Notes: generated by a model from the letters alone, not told the origin. A DNA stretch of 64,000 nucleotides from Cyanobium usitatum str. Tous (GCF_963920485.1 NZ_OY986431.1:868001-932000), one strand, 5' to 3'. Shown: positions 18,162 through 25,696, counted from the first letter of the stretch. Made by a program: numbers and translations.

Positions 18162-18178
18162 GTTACAATAAGTTCACC
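18162..18178 (+). promoter_or_regulatory. Possible HLR1-like site upstream of hli copy 1
   Basis: GTTACA, AT, AA, then GTTCAC: the first half matches the HLR1 half-site (G/T)TTACA bound by RpaB at high-light genes; the second half has three mismatches. The site sits 21 bp upstream of the Hli start. TTACAAT within it could also be a -10 element. A weak call on sequence alone, raised by the gene type and by a better match before the second hli copy. Confidence 0.35.
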
Positions 18179-18198
18179 TTTCCTTAAGGATTCTTTTC

Positions 18199-18342
18199 AT
18201 GGCTGACTCCGCTTCCCGCTTCGGCTTCGTTGCCTTTGCAGAAACCTGGAATGGCCGCCTGGCCATGCTCGGTTTCGTGATCGGCTTGGGCACCGAGCTG
18301 CTTACTGGCCAAGGCATCCTGGGCCAGATTGGTCTGGGCTGA
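18199..18342 (+). CDS. hli: High-light-inducible protein (Hli), copy 1
   Basis: 47-residue single-helix member of the chlorophyll a/b-binding superfamily. The transmembrane helix carries the chlorophyll-binding motif AETWNGRLAMLGFVIGL (Glu, Asn and Arg conserved). Hli/SCP proteins sit in thylakoids near photosystem II and protect against excess light during chlorophyll and photosystem assembly. It starts at ATG 18199 with an AAGGA-like ribosome site and has the same length as the copy at 25553. Only the termini and a few residues differ (QGILGQIGLG here). Confidence 0.93.
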   Translation: MADSASRFGFVAFAETWNGRLAMLGFVIGLGTELLTGQGILGQIGLG

Positions 18343-18369
18343 GTCCAGATCGGGCCTGATCAGCTGGCT

Positions 18370-18933
18370 TCAAAGCCACTGCATGCCCGGGGTTTCCAGC
18401 ATTTCCTGGCTGGGCCAGGCACCGAGACCTGCAAAGGCTGCCCCTAGGGCAGCCCAAACCCCCTTGCCGCTGGACAGCTCCTGTTCAGCGGCCCATTCGG
18501 TTTCAGTCACTTCAGATTCACTCAGGCCAAGAGCTTCCACAAGCTGCCGGTAAAGAGCTTTTTCTGCAGGGTTGATCGGCGAGCTGTCCTGAGGACGTTG
18601 GCCCACCTTGGCCATCATGTAGCTGAGCTTCAGCGCAAGAGCCCGGTCTTCCCCGCTAGTGAGCCTGGGAATCACTTCCGCCAGCACGGACGAATCCACT
18701 GTCCAAGCAGCTAGCTGACGTGCCGCTTCCTGGTTTGCCCCGGAGCCATCTCCGGAAGTGAAGTACTTGGCAACGAGTTTCTCGAGCAGCCCCTTTTCGT
18801 CTGCGGAAACATCCCCATCGGCCCAGGCCACGCAGCAAACCACCCTGAGCAGGTCAAGTTGACGGTCTCGCTGTGAGAGGCCTGACTCAGAGCTACTGAT
18901 CTCAGAGCTACTGGGCCCAGTTTCAAGGGTCAT
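18370..18933 (-). CDS. TerB-like protein
   Basis: 187-residue soluble helical protein. The segment DLLRVVCCVAWADGDVSADEKGLLEKLV (about residues 27-54) matches the TerB / tellurite-resistance B fold, in which acidic residues at the D-G-D and E positions may bind metal. A second helical half and a Trp-containing tail follow. The family occurs widely in cyanobacteria without proven tellurite function. It is convergent with hli copy 1, leaving 27 bp between stops. Confidence 0.75.
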   Translation of the reverse strand: MTLETGPSSSEISSSESGLSQRDRQLDLLRVVCCVAWADGDVSADEKGLLEKLVAKYFTSGDGSGANQEAARQLAAWTVDSSVLAEVIPRLTSGEDRALALKLSYMMAKVGQRPQDSSPINPAEKALYRQLVEALGLSESEVTETEWAAEQELSSGKGVWAALGAAFAGLGAWPSQEMLETPGMQWL

Positions 18934-19062
18934 GGCGAAGAGATGGCTTTCGCGCCATTTTGACCAGGGTTTGGCTTGCTTCTGCGGAAATCACCCCCAG
19001 ATGGGGGCATACAAAGGTCGTGATCCAGATGATGATGAATTGAACACAGAACGAGGTGGGCC

Positions 19063-19251
19063 ATGGTCCACACCACCCAAGTTTTGACAACCAGCTGCCT
19101 GGGACGCACCTGCCTCAAATGGCAGCCCGATGGCGAGCTCACCGCCCTTGATCTGCAGCTAGTGCTGGAGCGCCTTGCCCAGGTCGACGAAGATGTGGTC
19201 GCCATTCTGGATCGCACTGTCGACGAGATCCCATGTCCCTCGATCAGCTGA
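19063..19251 (+). CDS. Small unknown protein coupled to a Nif11 gene
   Basis: 62-residue ORF (MVHTTQVLTTSCLGRTCLKW...) preceded by a good ribosome site (GAGGTG, about 6 bp before ATG). No family is recognised. The middle, GELTALDLQLVLERLAQVDEDVV, looks like an amphipathic helix; there are two cysteines near the N-terminus. It overlaps the next ORF by 19 bp in another frame, suggesting a two-gene unit. Moderate confidence because it is short. Confidence 0.55.
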   Translation: MVHTTQVLTTSCLGRTCLKWQPDGELTALDLQLVLERLAQVDEDVVAILDRTVDEIPCPSIS

Positions 19252-19448
19252 AGGCCTTCCTGGGCAAGGTTCAGGATGACCAGTCGCTCCGGCAAGCCGT
19301 GCAAGCCGCTGCTACTGCTGATGATGTGGCCCAGATCGGGGCAGGCCTGGGCTTTGAATTTTCTGGCGACGAGCTGCTGCGGCTCTCGGGCAAAAAAGTA
19401 GGCCGCGTAACGGTCATTAAGCAGGACTTGCCCGGTGAATACAACTAG
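19233..19448 (+). CDS. Nif11-domain small protein
   Basis: 71-residue protein whose N-terminal half is a Nif11 domain: MSLDQLKAFLGKVQDDQSLR then AATADDVAQIGAGLGFEFSGDELL. Nif11 domains serve as leader peptides of ribosomally made natural products, but many cyanobacterial copies stand alone. Here no Gly-Gly cleavage motif and no Cys/Ser/Thr-rich core follow; the C-terminus is basic and short (GKKVGRVTVIKQDLPGEYN). No modification or export genes are adjacent. I infer a stand-alone Nif11 protein, not a precursor. Confidence 0.75.
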   Translation: MSLDQLKAFLGKVQDDQSLRQAVQAAATADDVAQIGAGLGFEFSGDELLRLSGKKVGRVTVIKQDLPGEYN

Positions 19449-19509
19449 CCGCCGTGCCGTGAACCTCGTTCGCGGTTAGACCACTTCTAGTGAACGCAGT
19501 AACAACACC

Positions 19510-20151
19510 ATGGGCAAGCGAGCGGAACTGATCTCGGCGATTGGCTTAGGGCTCGTCGTGGCAGCTGCTGGCAGCTTGGCCGCTCTGGCCCGACCCATGG
19601 GTGGCGGCGGCTTTGGCGGACCGGGCTCAGGTGCGGGGGTGCGTCCAGGGGCGGGCTGGGGTGCCCCCGGCGCCGGGGCTCGCCCTGGTGTGGGTTGGGG
19701 TGCCCCTGGCGCAGGTCTCACCCGCGCCCCAGGGGCCTCTGCCTGGAATCCGGCCTGGGGCCGCCAAGGCGGTTACTGGTCGTCGCGCACCTGGAGCACC
19801 GGCTGGTACCGGCCCTATCCAGCGGCCTGGCCCTGGTGGGGAGCCAGTTCGGTGGCCTGGGGAGTGGGCAGCTTGGCCACGGCTGCTGCGATCACCAGTG
19901 CTGTCGATGCAGCTGCTTATCAGCAGTCAACCGTGATCGTGGTGCCCCAAACCAGCCTGCAGCTCGACTACGGCTCAATCCAAGCCCTGCCACCTAGTGG
20001 AGTGCAATTTGCCTACGGCGTTGCCGGTATGCCCCTGATGACAGCAACCAGCGATTGCAAGCTGGGGCTGATCAATGGCATGGCACCGACCACGGCTGAC
20101 CAGGCCCAGGTGCTCAATGCCAGCTGCCACATCGCCTACGGCTCTAACTGA
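19510..20151 (+). CDS. Exported glycine-rich protein with tandem repeat
   Basis: 213 residues. A hydrophobic N-terminal signal (about residues 8-27) ends near LARP. The mature part opens with a Gly-rich stretch containing two tandem 13-residue units starting RPGAGWGAPG and RPGVGWGAPG (residues 45-70; DNA 19642-19719), followed by a Trp-rich region and a hydrophobic segment (about 115-135). Two cysteines near the C-terminus could form a disulfide. No known family recognised; composition suggests an envelope or surface protein. Confidence 0.7.
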   Translation: MGKRAELISAIGLGLVVAAAGSLAALARPMGGGGFGGPGSGAGVRPGAGWGAPGAGARPGVGWGAPGAGLTRAPGASAWNPAWGRQGGYWSSRTWSTGWYRPYPAAWPWWGASSVAWGVGSLATAAAITSAVDAAAYQQSTVIVVPQTSLQLDYGSIQALPPSGVQFAYGVAGMPLMTATSDCKLGLINGMAPTTADQAQVLNASCHIAYGSN

Positions 20152-20156
20152 GCGGG

Positions 20157-21035
20157 ATGGCCCCATCCCTTTTGCGGATTCGGGCCCTGGAGAAGGGCGA
20201 TCTCGCCGACGTCATCGCCTGGGCCCGCGCTGAACACTTCGCGCCGGGCCAGGGAGACGTAGCGATCTACCGCCATACCGACCGCCAGGGACTCTGGGTG
20301 GGCTGCCTAAACGGTCGTCCGATTGGCTGTATCGCAGGGGTCCGCTACAACGCCGAATACGGCTTCATCGGCATGTTTCTGGTGCAACCAGAGCACCGGG
20401 GTGAGGGATTTGGCCGCCAGCTTTGGCAGCGTGCCCTGCAGCATCTGGAGGGCCTTACTTGCATCGGCATTGAGGCCGCCCCTGATCGCATCGATGACTA
20501 CGCCAGCTGGGGGTTTGCGCCGGCGTCGCCAACCCATCGCTGGCAGCGGATCAGTGATGGCAACATCCCGCCAGCCCCTACCCCTGAGGGCCTGAGCCTG
20601 CTCGAGGGAAGTGCCATACCCGAGAGGGCCGTGCAGGCCTATGACGCCCAGCGGGAGCTCAGCCCTCGGCCCCACTTCCTCGCCGACTGGCTGCACCATC
20701 CAGCCGGCACGGTGCTAGCCCTGATTGGCCCAGATGGTTCATGCCACGGTTTCGGCCGGATCCGGCCTTGCTTGCTGCATCGAGGCGAGGGCTGGCGGAT
20801 CGGCCCCCTGCTGGCCGACACTCCCGCCCTGGCGGCCCAGCTTCTCAACGCCCTGATGGCCCGCCATGCCGGCGTGGTGCTGATCGATGCCCCTGCCGCC
20901 AATACGCAGGCAGGGCCCCTGCTGCTGCAGTTGGGCTTTGCGGTGGTCGCCGAGACGCTGAGGATGTATCGGGGCAGCCTGCCGGCGGTTCCCCTGGGCG
21001 ATGTCTACGGGTTGGCCTGCCTGGAGCTGGGCTGA
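20157..21035 (+). CDS. GNAT N-acetyltransferase, tandem-domain
   Basis: 292 residues. The N-terminal GNAT domain carries the acetyl-CoA loop FLVQPEHRGEGFGRQLWQRAL (about residues 80-100). The C-terminal half (about 150-290) resembles the second GNAT-like domain (Acetyltransf_18 type), with GFGRIRPCLLHRGEGWRIGPLLADT and the ending LGFAVVAETLRMYRG. The acceptor substrate is unknown. It follows the Gly-rich gene by 5 bp and its last 31 bp overlap a convergent membrane-protein gene. Confidence 0.85.
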   Translation: MAPSLLRIRALEKGDLADVIAWARAEHFAPGQGDVAIYRHTDRQGLWVGCLNGRPIGCIAGVRYNAEYGFIGMFLVQPEHRGEGFGRQLWQRALQHLEGLTCIGIEAAPDRIDDYASWGFAPASPTHRWQRISDGNIPPAPTPEGLSLLEGSAIPERAVQAYDAQRELSPRPHFLADWLHHPAGTVLALIGPDGSCHGFGRIRPCLLHRGEGWRIGPLLADTPALAAQLLNALMARHAGVVLIDAPAANTQAGPLLLQLGFAVVAETLRMYRGSLPAVPLGDVYGLACLELG

Positions 21036-21361
21036 GCGCGGCGGGCGGCGATGCCAGCCTCTGTGGCAGTAACAACGGCCAGTAGCAGCAGGCCGCCTAG
21101 CCCAATCAGTTGATTTTGCTGCACTAAATCAGGCATCAACACCTCATCCACGTTTTGGCCCAATACGCCTCCCGCCACAAACCAGGCCGTTGCCAGGCCT
21201 GAGCTGATCCAGTAAGCCCGCCAGCGGCGTTGATAGATGTATCCCGTACCTAAACCAGGTACCAGGTTGAGCACTACAGCCACCCAGGGACTGGAGGCGG
21301 CCAGAATTACTTCTTGGCTGATTTCCTGGCTGGCTTGATCTGGATTGCTGGTTGGGGTCAT
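21005..21361 (-). CDS. Small membrane protein of unknown function
   Basis: 118 residues from the ATG at 21361. Hydrophobic segments at about 25-42, 52-70 and 84-102 with a cytoplasmic loop GYIYQRRWRAYW resembling small 'NLVPGLGTGYIY' membrane proteins found in cyanobacteria. The C-terminus is charged and overlaps the GNAT gene. The frame continues upstream to 21490, but that would overlap the divergent TspO-like gene extensively. Function unknown. Confidence 0.6.
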   Translation of the reverse strand: MTPTSNPDQASQEISQEVILAASSPWVAVVLNLVPGLGTGYIYQRRWRAYWISSGLATAWFVAGGVLGQNVDEVLMPDLVQQNQLIGLGGLLLLAVVTATEAGIAARRAQPSSRQANP

Positions 21362-21881
21362 TTTTGGCGTGGCCTGGTTTGCTGCATCTGGGGCGTTGAA
21401 CCTGCAGGCTGGGGTGCCGCTGATTCTTTTTGCAGTGCTCGCCGCCCTGGTGATTCTGTTGGTGATTGTGGCTGTGGCGTGGAGTCTCAATCCAAGCCGG
21501 CAGGATTTTGCCTGGTTTATCCGGCTGCGCCGCCCCCGCTGGCTGGTATTTGAGGGTTTGATTCCCGTGATTTGGCTGCTGATCTACGCCTGCTTCTACA
21601 TCTCGGCCTGGCTCACCTGGCAGGCCAGCTGGAGCGGCCTGTGGATGGCGGCTTTCCTGGTGCAGCTTGTATTGGTGCAGAGCTACACGCTTGTGATCTG
21701 CCGTAGCCGCAGCCTGGGTAGGGGCACGGCCATTGGCTTTGCTGGCTGGGTGTGGGGCATGGCCCTCACCCTCGCTGTGGCTAGCGTGAGCTCGCTGGCG
21801 GCTGCTTTGCTGCTGCCTTATCTGCTCTGGAGCCCGGTGGGCACCTGGGTTACCTGGCAGATGCGTCAGCTCAACCGCTAG
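21345..21881 (+). CDS. TspO/MBR-like tryptophan-rich membrane protein
   Basis: 178 residues with five hydrophobic helices. The stretch RPRWLVFEGLIPVIWLLIYA, then WLTWQASWSGLW and the aromatic-rich helices, fits the TspO/MBR tryptophan-rich sensory protein family, known to bind porphyrins and regulate tetrapyrrole metabolism. The family-typical W-x-P-P is not intact, so this is a divergent member. The start is uncertain: TTG at 21345 overlaps the divergent gene by 17 bp, while GTG at 21369 would leave a 7-bp gap. Confidence 0.65.
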   Translation: MLVGVIFGVAWFAASGALNLQAGVPLILFAVLAALVILLVIVAVAWSLNPSRQDFAWFIRLRRPRWLVFEGLIPVIWLLIYACFYISAWLTWQASWSGLWMAAFLVQLVLVQSYTLVICRSRSLGRGTAIGFAGWVWGMALTLAVASVSSLAAALLLPYLLWSPVGTWVTWQMRQLNR

Positions 21882-21891
21882 CCCTGGTCAC

Positions 21892-22470
21892 CTATGGCGA
21901 CTCGCGAGCCACGGCCAGGGCCGCCAGTAAGCCGCCGCCAAAACCGCTGAGATGGCCGATCCAGCTCACCCCTGGTGGTGAAAAAATCGGCAGCAGGCTC
22001 GGCAGCACCCCCGCATAGGTGACCAGGGCCAGCACCGATAGGAGCAAGGAGAGGGGCCGCTTCTCCAGCCAGCCGATCAGCAGCAGGTAGCCCAGCAGCC
22101 CGTACACGACCCCGGAGAGTCCGTGACTGCCGTTGGGCCAGAGCAGCCATACGGGAATAGCCGTGGCATAAACCCCCAACCAAACAGCCAGATAGTCGCG
22201 GCGGCCCCGCAGCAATACCAGCCAGGAGAGGGGCAGAAAGGTGAGCGAATTGGCCAGGAGATGGCCAAAACCGCTATGGCTGAAGGGAGCTGTCAGCACC
22301 CCGAGGAAGGAGCCTCCGGGCGTCATCGGCAGGTTCCAGTTGCCACCGAAAACCAGCTGGTCCACCAGCTCCTGGAGCCAGGGAATCAGCAAGATCAGCG
22401 GCGGAATCAGCAGATTGAAACCGGCTCGGGCGATCCAGCGATCCAGACGTTGGGGTAGAGATTCGCTCAC
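21892..22470 (-). CDS. Rhomboid-family intramembrane serine protease
   Basis: 192 residues, six hydrophobic helices. The catalytic serine is in HGLSGVVYGLLGYL (GxSG motif) and the partner histidine in WIGHLSGFGGGLLAAL; the first loop is rich in aromatic residues as in rhomboids. It would cleave membrane-protein substrates within the bilayer. It overlaps the upstream gene by 4 bp and is part of a minus-strand set with the two genes at 22467 and 23030. It is convergent with the TspO-like gene. Confidence 0.88.
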   Translation of the reverse strand: MSESLPQRLDRWIARAGFNLLIPPLILLIPWLQELVDQLVFGGNWNLPMTPGGSFLGVLTAPFSHSGFGHLLANSLTFLPLSWLVLLRGRRDYLAVWLGVYATAIPVWLLWPNGSHGLSGVVYGLLGYLLLIGWLEKRPLSLLLSVLALVTYAGVLPSLLPIFSPPGVSWIGHLSGFGGGLLAALAVARESP

Positions 22471-23033
22471 GGCTCGCCCTTGAAGCTGCAGCGCAGCATG
22501 GCTAGGGCTTCATCGGGAAGGCCCAGCAGGCGATCCAGCCAGGGGTCGCCGCAAGGCGGCACACTCGCCACCCCCACCAGCAGTGCCGTGCCATCGGCGT
22601 CCATGGGCTGGCCCATGGCCCGGTGGCGTTGCCCCTGCGCCGAACCCGTGCTCAGCAGGGTGTCGATTAGCAGGTCGGGGGCGCGGTAGAGCCCAGCAAT
22701 GCGGAAGCGAAAGCGGGCCCGGAAGTGCAGTTGCACAGCACCAGTTGCTGAATCAATGCTGCCCGCCAGCTGCTCAGGGGCGATGACGATCTCCAGTCCC
22801 GGGGGCAGGGGCAGTCCCAGCACCCGGGTGGTGCGCCAGTTGAGCGGCGGAATCAACAGGGTTGAGGGCTCGAAGCTCACGGTTCGCGGGCCGTCAGCTG
22901 GGCCTCGGCCGAGCTCGCCGGTTCCGCCGCCGCCGCTGGCGTCGTAGCTGAAGTGGGGATAGGCGCCGATGGCCAGGCCACACCCCTTACTGGTGGCTAG
23001 CTGCAGCGTGGCAACCCCTAACTCGGGGCTCAC
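22467..23033 (-). CDS. Conserved cyanobacterial protein of unknown function
   Basis: 188 residues, no membrane segment or signal. Composition suggests a beta-rich soluble protein: repeated hydrophobic-alternating strands (VQLHFRARFRFRIAGLYRAP) and a Gly-rich loop GGGGTGELG. No known family recognised with confidence. It overlaps the upstream PPC-glutaredoxin gene (4 bp) and the downstream rhomboid gene (4 bp), so the three are probably one translationally coupled operon. Confidence 0.7.
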   Translation of the reverse strand: MSPELGVATLQLATSKGCGLAIGAYPHFSYDASGGGGTGELGRGPADGPRTVSFEPSTLLIPPLNWRTTRVLGLPLPPGLEIVIAPEQLAGSIDSATGAVQLHFRARFRFRIAGLYRAPDLLIDTLLSTGSAQGQRHRAMGQPMDADGTALLVGVASVPPCGDPWLDRLLGLPDEALAMLRCSFKGEP

Positions 23034-23635
23034 AGGCTGCGCAGCGCGTCTAATTCGCCGCGGCTGTGCAGTTCAGCCAGTTCGTTGTAGCCACCAATGG
23101 CGACGCCATCGATGTAGAGCTGGGGCACCGGACCCGTCTCGTCGGGTTCGATTTCCACGAAGGCAATGCCCAGGGTGCGCAGCATGCGCAGGGCCCGGCG
23201 CGAAAAGGGGCATTCCGGCCGGCCGGCGATTTCCACTCGCGGTTCGCTGCTGGCCGATGCAATAGGCGCTGAGCTGAGCAGGCCCACCAGCAGGTCGGCG
23301 CCGCGCAGCACCAGGGTGCCGTGCTCGAGGTGGCCACCCCAAACCTGGCAGCTGGCATCGGAGAAGCTCAGGTGCAGGTGCACCCCATCCGGGCTGATCG
23401 TGCCCTGCAGGGTGATGATCTCCAGCTCGCCAGCCAAAACCGTGGGTGCGCTTTTGCCAGGACAGGCAAAAGCGGCTTGGGAGAGGTTGCCCACCACACT
23501 CAGCACAAATCCGCCGGCGTTGTGGTCAAGGGCCAGCTGCTCCAGGCTGCGGCGCACATCACTGCCAGCTTCGAGGTGCAGCGGCACGGCACGCATGGCA
23601 GATACAGAAAAGAGCGCAAGGCTACGCCGGCCCAT
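23030..23635 (-). CDS. PPC/DUF296 - glutaredoxin fusion protein
   Basis: 201 residues in two parts. Residues 14-120 look like a PPC (DUF296) domain: RAVPLHLEAGSDVRRSLEQ, GGFVLSVVGNLSQAAF, then VHLHLSFSDASCQVWGGHLE, where the histidines may bind metal. Residues 132-201 are glutaredoxin-like: RPECPFSRRALRMLRTLGI holds a CPFS active site (142-145) and VPQLYIDGVAIGGYNEL the cis-Pro and glutathione-binding loop. PPC alone occurs in bacterial proteins and plant AT-hook factors; joining it to glutaredoxin is unusual. An internal ATG at 23596 (MRAVPLHLE) may be the true start. First gene of the three-gene set. Confidence 0.8.
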   Translation of the reverse strand: MGRRSLALFSVSAMRAVPLHLEAGSDVRRSLEQLALDHNAGGFVLSVVGNLSQAAFACPGKSAPTVLAGELEIITLQGTISPDGVHLHLSFSDASCQVWGGHLEHGTLVLRGADLLVGLLSSAPIASASSEPRVEIAGRPECPFSRRALRMLRTLGIAFVEIEPDETGPVPQLYIDGVAIGGYNELAELHSRGELDALRSL

Positions 23636-23658
23636 GCTGGTGAGGTTGCCCTGTTGCC

Positions 23659-24495
23659 ATGGCCCCGGATTCCGCCCTCGCTGCGCTCAACCTGGCGGTG
23701 GTCGGTCATGTGGAGTGGGTGAGCTTTGTGGCCGTGGAGCAGCTGCCAGTTGCTGGCTCGATCGACCGGGCCACCGCTTTTCTGGAGGAACCCGCCGGTG
23801 GGGGCGCGGTGGTGGCGGTGCAGCTGGCCCGTCTCAGTGGCAAGCGGGTGCGGTTTTTCACCTCCCTGGGCCGAGACGCTACCGGCGAGCGCTCAGCGGA
23901 GCGGCTCACTGAGCTCGGCCTTGATCTGGAGGTGGCCTGGCGGGATGCCCCAACCCGGCGGGGCGTGAGCTTTGTGGATCGGGCCGGTGACCGCAGCATC
24001 ACCGTGATCGGCGAGCGACTGGCCCCTTTGGCTAGGGATCCACTCCCCTGGGCTGATCTGGCTGGCTGCGATGGCGTCTTTGTGACCGCGGCCGACGCGG
24101 CAGCCCTGCAGCACAGCCGCCGGGCCCGGTTGCTCGGCGTTACGCCACGGGTTGGCTTGCCGCTCTTGGAGGCCAGCGGGGTGAGCTGCGATGCCTTGAT
24201 CGGCAGCGCCCTTGATCCTGGTGAGCAGGTGCCTGCTGGCGCTCTATCGCGCCCCCCGCGACTGCGAATCGCCACCGAAGGGGCTGCTGGTGGCTGGAGC
24301 GAACCCGGCGGGCGCTTCGCTGCCCAGGCCCTGGTGGCCCCGCCGGTCGACAGTTATGGCTGCGGCGACAGCTTTGCAGCCGGGGTGCTGGCGGGACTGG
24401 CGGCTGGTTGGAGCGCAGCCGCAGCAATAGGCCTGGGCGCCCGCTGCGGCGCCGAGTGCGCCGTTGCCTTTGGTCCCTACGCCCGCCCTAACTAA
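23659..24495 (+). CDS. PfkB-family carbohydrate kinase
   Basis: 278 residues. Ribokinase/PfkB fold: the N-terminal substrate segment ATAFLEEPAGGGAVVAVQLARLSGKRV (G-G-x-x-x-N-like region with Gly-Gly), FFTSLGRDATGERSAERL, and the C-terminal ATP/catalytic motif VDSYGCGDSFAAGVLAGLAAG containing the catalytic Asp (DTFxAG variant with GCGDS). Sugar or nucleoside specificity cannot be told. It is divergent from the PPC-glutaredoxin gene (23 bp) and its stop overlaps the convergent VOC gene by 8 bp. Confidence 0.88.
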   Translation: MAPDSALAALNLAVVGHVEWVSFVAVEQLPVAGSIDRATAFLEEPAGGGAVVAVQLARLSGKRVRFFTSLGRDATGERSAERLTELGLDLEVAWRDAPTRRGVSFVDRAGDRSITVIGERLAPLARDPLPWADLAGCDGVFVTAADAAALQHSRRARLLGVTPRVGLPLLEASGVSCDALIGSALDPGEQVPAGALSRPPRLRIATEGAAGGWSEPGGRFAAQALVAPPVDSYGCGDSFAAGVLAGLAAGWSAAAAIGLGARCGAECAVAFGPYARPN

Positions 24496-24901
24496 CCCGG
24501 TTCTGCACCAGCAGCAGCAGCCTGTTTGCCTCCGGATCCAGCAGCCAGGCCTCCACTCCGAAGGCCTCCTGGCGTGGACCGTCCAGTAGCGAGGCGCCCA
24601 GCCCAATGGCGCTCGCCAGCCAGGCCTGCAGCAGGGCCATGGCAGCTTCTGGGTTGTTTCCGCCAGCCACGCTGCGCTGCAGGCACGTTGCCAGTCGGCC
24701 TGGTTGCTTCGCTTGGGGCCGGCTCTGGGATGGGGCATAGATCTCCAGGAAGCCACCGGCGGGCCAGGGCACCCGCCAATGGCTGGCACCAAACCCCTGC
24801 AGGGGCTCTACCGCCAGCAAATCGGCGTAAAACCTGGCTAGCGCTGAGGGATTGTCTGCAGCCAGTACCAGAGAGCTGCTCAGGCTTGGGGTGTCTTGCA
24901 C
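24488..24901 (-). CDS. VOC-superfamily (glyoxalase-like) protein
   Basis: 137 residues arranged as two beta-alpha-beta-beta-beta halves. Starts LVLAADNPSALARFYADLLAV, the classic VOC opening, and ends AWLLDPEANRLLLLVQ, the usual 'DPdGNxxxL' motif. This superfamily includes glyoxalase I, dioxygenases and resistance proteins; the substrate is not predictable. It is preceded by the fibrillin gene on the same strand with a gap of 5 bp, so co-expression is likely. Confidence 0.82.
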   Translation of the reverse strand: MQDTPSLSSSLVLAADNPSALARFYADLLAVEPLQGFGASHWRVPWPAGGFLEIYAPSQSRPQAKQPGRLATCLQRSVAGGNNPEAAMALLQAWLASAIGLGASLLDGPRQEAFGVEAWLLDPEANRLLLLVQNRVS

Positions 24902-24906
24902 CGTTT

Positions 24907-25494
24907 TTATTGATTGTCAAAAAAGTCTGCAACGGCAAGATCGGGGCGGCGCAGCAGGGCAAAGATTGTGCCGGCGTTGCCACGGCATAGCCGCAGCTCC
25001 TGGCTGAGCACGGTGATGTCGAGCCAGGCTGGAAAGCCTTGCTGCACCGCACGTTGCAGCTGCAAGCGTGAGTTGCCAAGTAGGGGTCCGCGCCAGCCAC
25101 CCCGCTGGAAGCGCACCTGCACGCGCTGCTGGGGCGTTGGGCTGTTATCGCCGGGGCTTGATTCGAGCTGGATGCTGGCCTCTACAGCTATGCCACCCAG
25201 GCCGGCAAGCTGCCCTGGCGGCCTCAACAGATTCAGGGCACGACCCCGGGATGGAGCCAGTATCTGCAGGTTTTCCAGCCATGGCACAGCCTGGAGATAG
25301 GGCTGGCTGCTGCTGCTCCAGCGCAACTCCCAGACCCCCTCCAGCAGTTCGAGGGCACCTGGGGCGGCGAGATCTACTGGTGAGGTGCGCTCGAGCTCGA
25401 GGATCAGCTCCCGTACCCGCGGACCCTGGCGTTGGGCTTCCCCCCTAGCGCCACTACGCAACAGGGCCAGCAGCTCTTCTCTTGCTTCCAACAT
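24907..25494 (-). CDS. PAP/fibrillin family protein
   Basis: 195 residues. Plastid lipid-associated protein / fibrillin family: the signature ELLEGVWELRWSSSSQPYLQ (core G-x-W-x-L-x-W/Y-S-S) at about residues 48-67 and the C-terminal D-I-x-hydrophobic strand with LRLCRGNAGTIFALLRR, where the conserved 'RI-x-RG-x-x-G-x-xF-x-L' ending is visible. Fibrillins bind lipophilic compounds at thylakoids and contribute to photoprotection. It is divergent from hli copy 2, and the HLR1-like element lies between them. Confidence 0.88.
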   Translation of the reverse strand: MLEAREELLALLRSGARGEAQRQGPRVRELILELERTSPVDLAAPGALELLEGVWELRWSSSSQPYLQAVPWLENLQILAPSRGRALNLLRPPGQLAGLGGIAVEASIQLESSPGDNSPTPQQRVQVRFQRGGWRGPLLGNSRLQLQRAVQQGFPAWLDITVLSQELRLCRGNAGTIFALLRRPDLAVADFFDNQ

Positions 25495-25511
25495 CTGGGC
25501 CGGCCGGCGTC

Positions 25512-25529
25512 TTTACAGTTAGTTATAGT
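25512..25529 (+). promoter_or_regulatory. HLR1-like RpaB site upstream of hli copy 2
   Basis: Two half-sites, TTTACA and GTTATA, separated by four bases, matching the HLR1 consensus (G/T)TTACA-N4-(G/T)TTACA with one mismatch. In cyanobacteria RpaB binds HLR1 to control high-light genes including hli. The site is 23 bp upstream of the Hli start and 18 bp from the divergent fibrillin start, so it could affect both. TATAGT (25524-25529) may double as a -10 element. Confidence 0.55.
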
Positions 25530-25552
25530 TCTTGAAACAATCCTCAACACTC

Positions 25553-25696
25553 ATGACCGAATCCACCCCCCGCTTCGGATTTGTTGCCTTTGCCGAAACC
25601 TGGAATGGCCGCTTAGCCATGATGGGTTTCGTGATTGGCCTTGGCACCGAGCTGCTTACGGGCCAAAGCATCGCAGCACAACTGGGTCTGGGCTGA
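25553..25696 (+). CDS. hli: High-light-inducible protein (Hli), copy 2
   Basis: 47 residues, nearly the same as the copy at 18199: AETWNGRLAMMGFVIGLGTE is the chlorophyll-binding helix. The main differences are in the first residues (TESTP instead of ADSAS), the M-for-L change in the helix and the C-terminus (QSIAAQLGLG). It would be a thylakoid photoprotective protein. An HLR1-like site lies upstream, and a clear rho-independent terminator lies 144 bp downstream. Confidence 0.94.
   Translation: MTESTPRFGFVAFAETWNGRLAMMGFVIGLGTELLTGQSIAAQLGLG

Noticed and set aside
19233-19448. Nif11 protein as a natural-product precursor
   Set aside because: No Gly-Gly cleavage motif, no core peptide rich in Cys/Ser/Thr, and no modification or export gene in the window.
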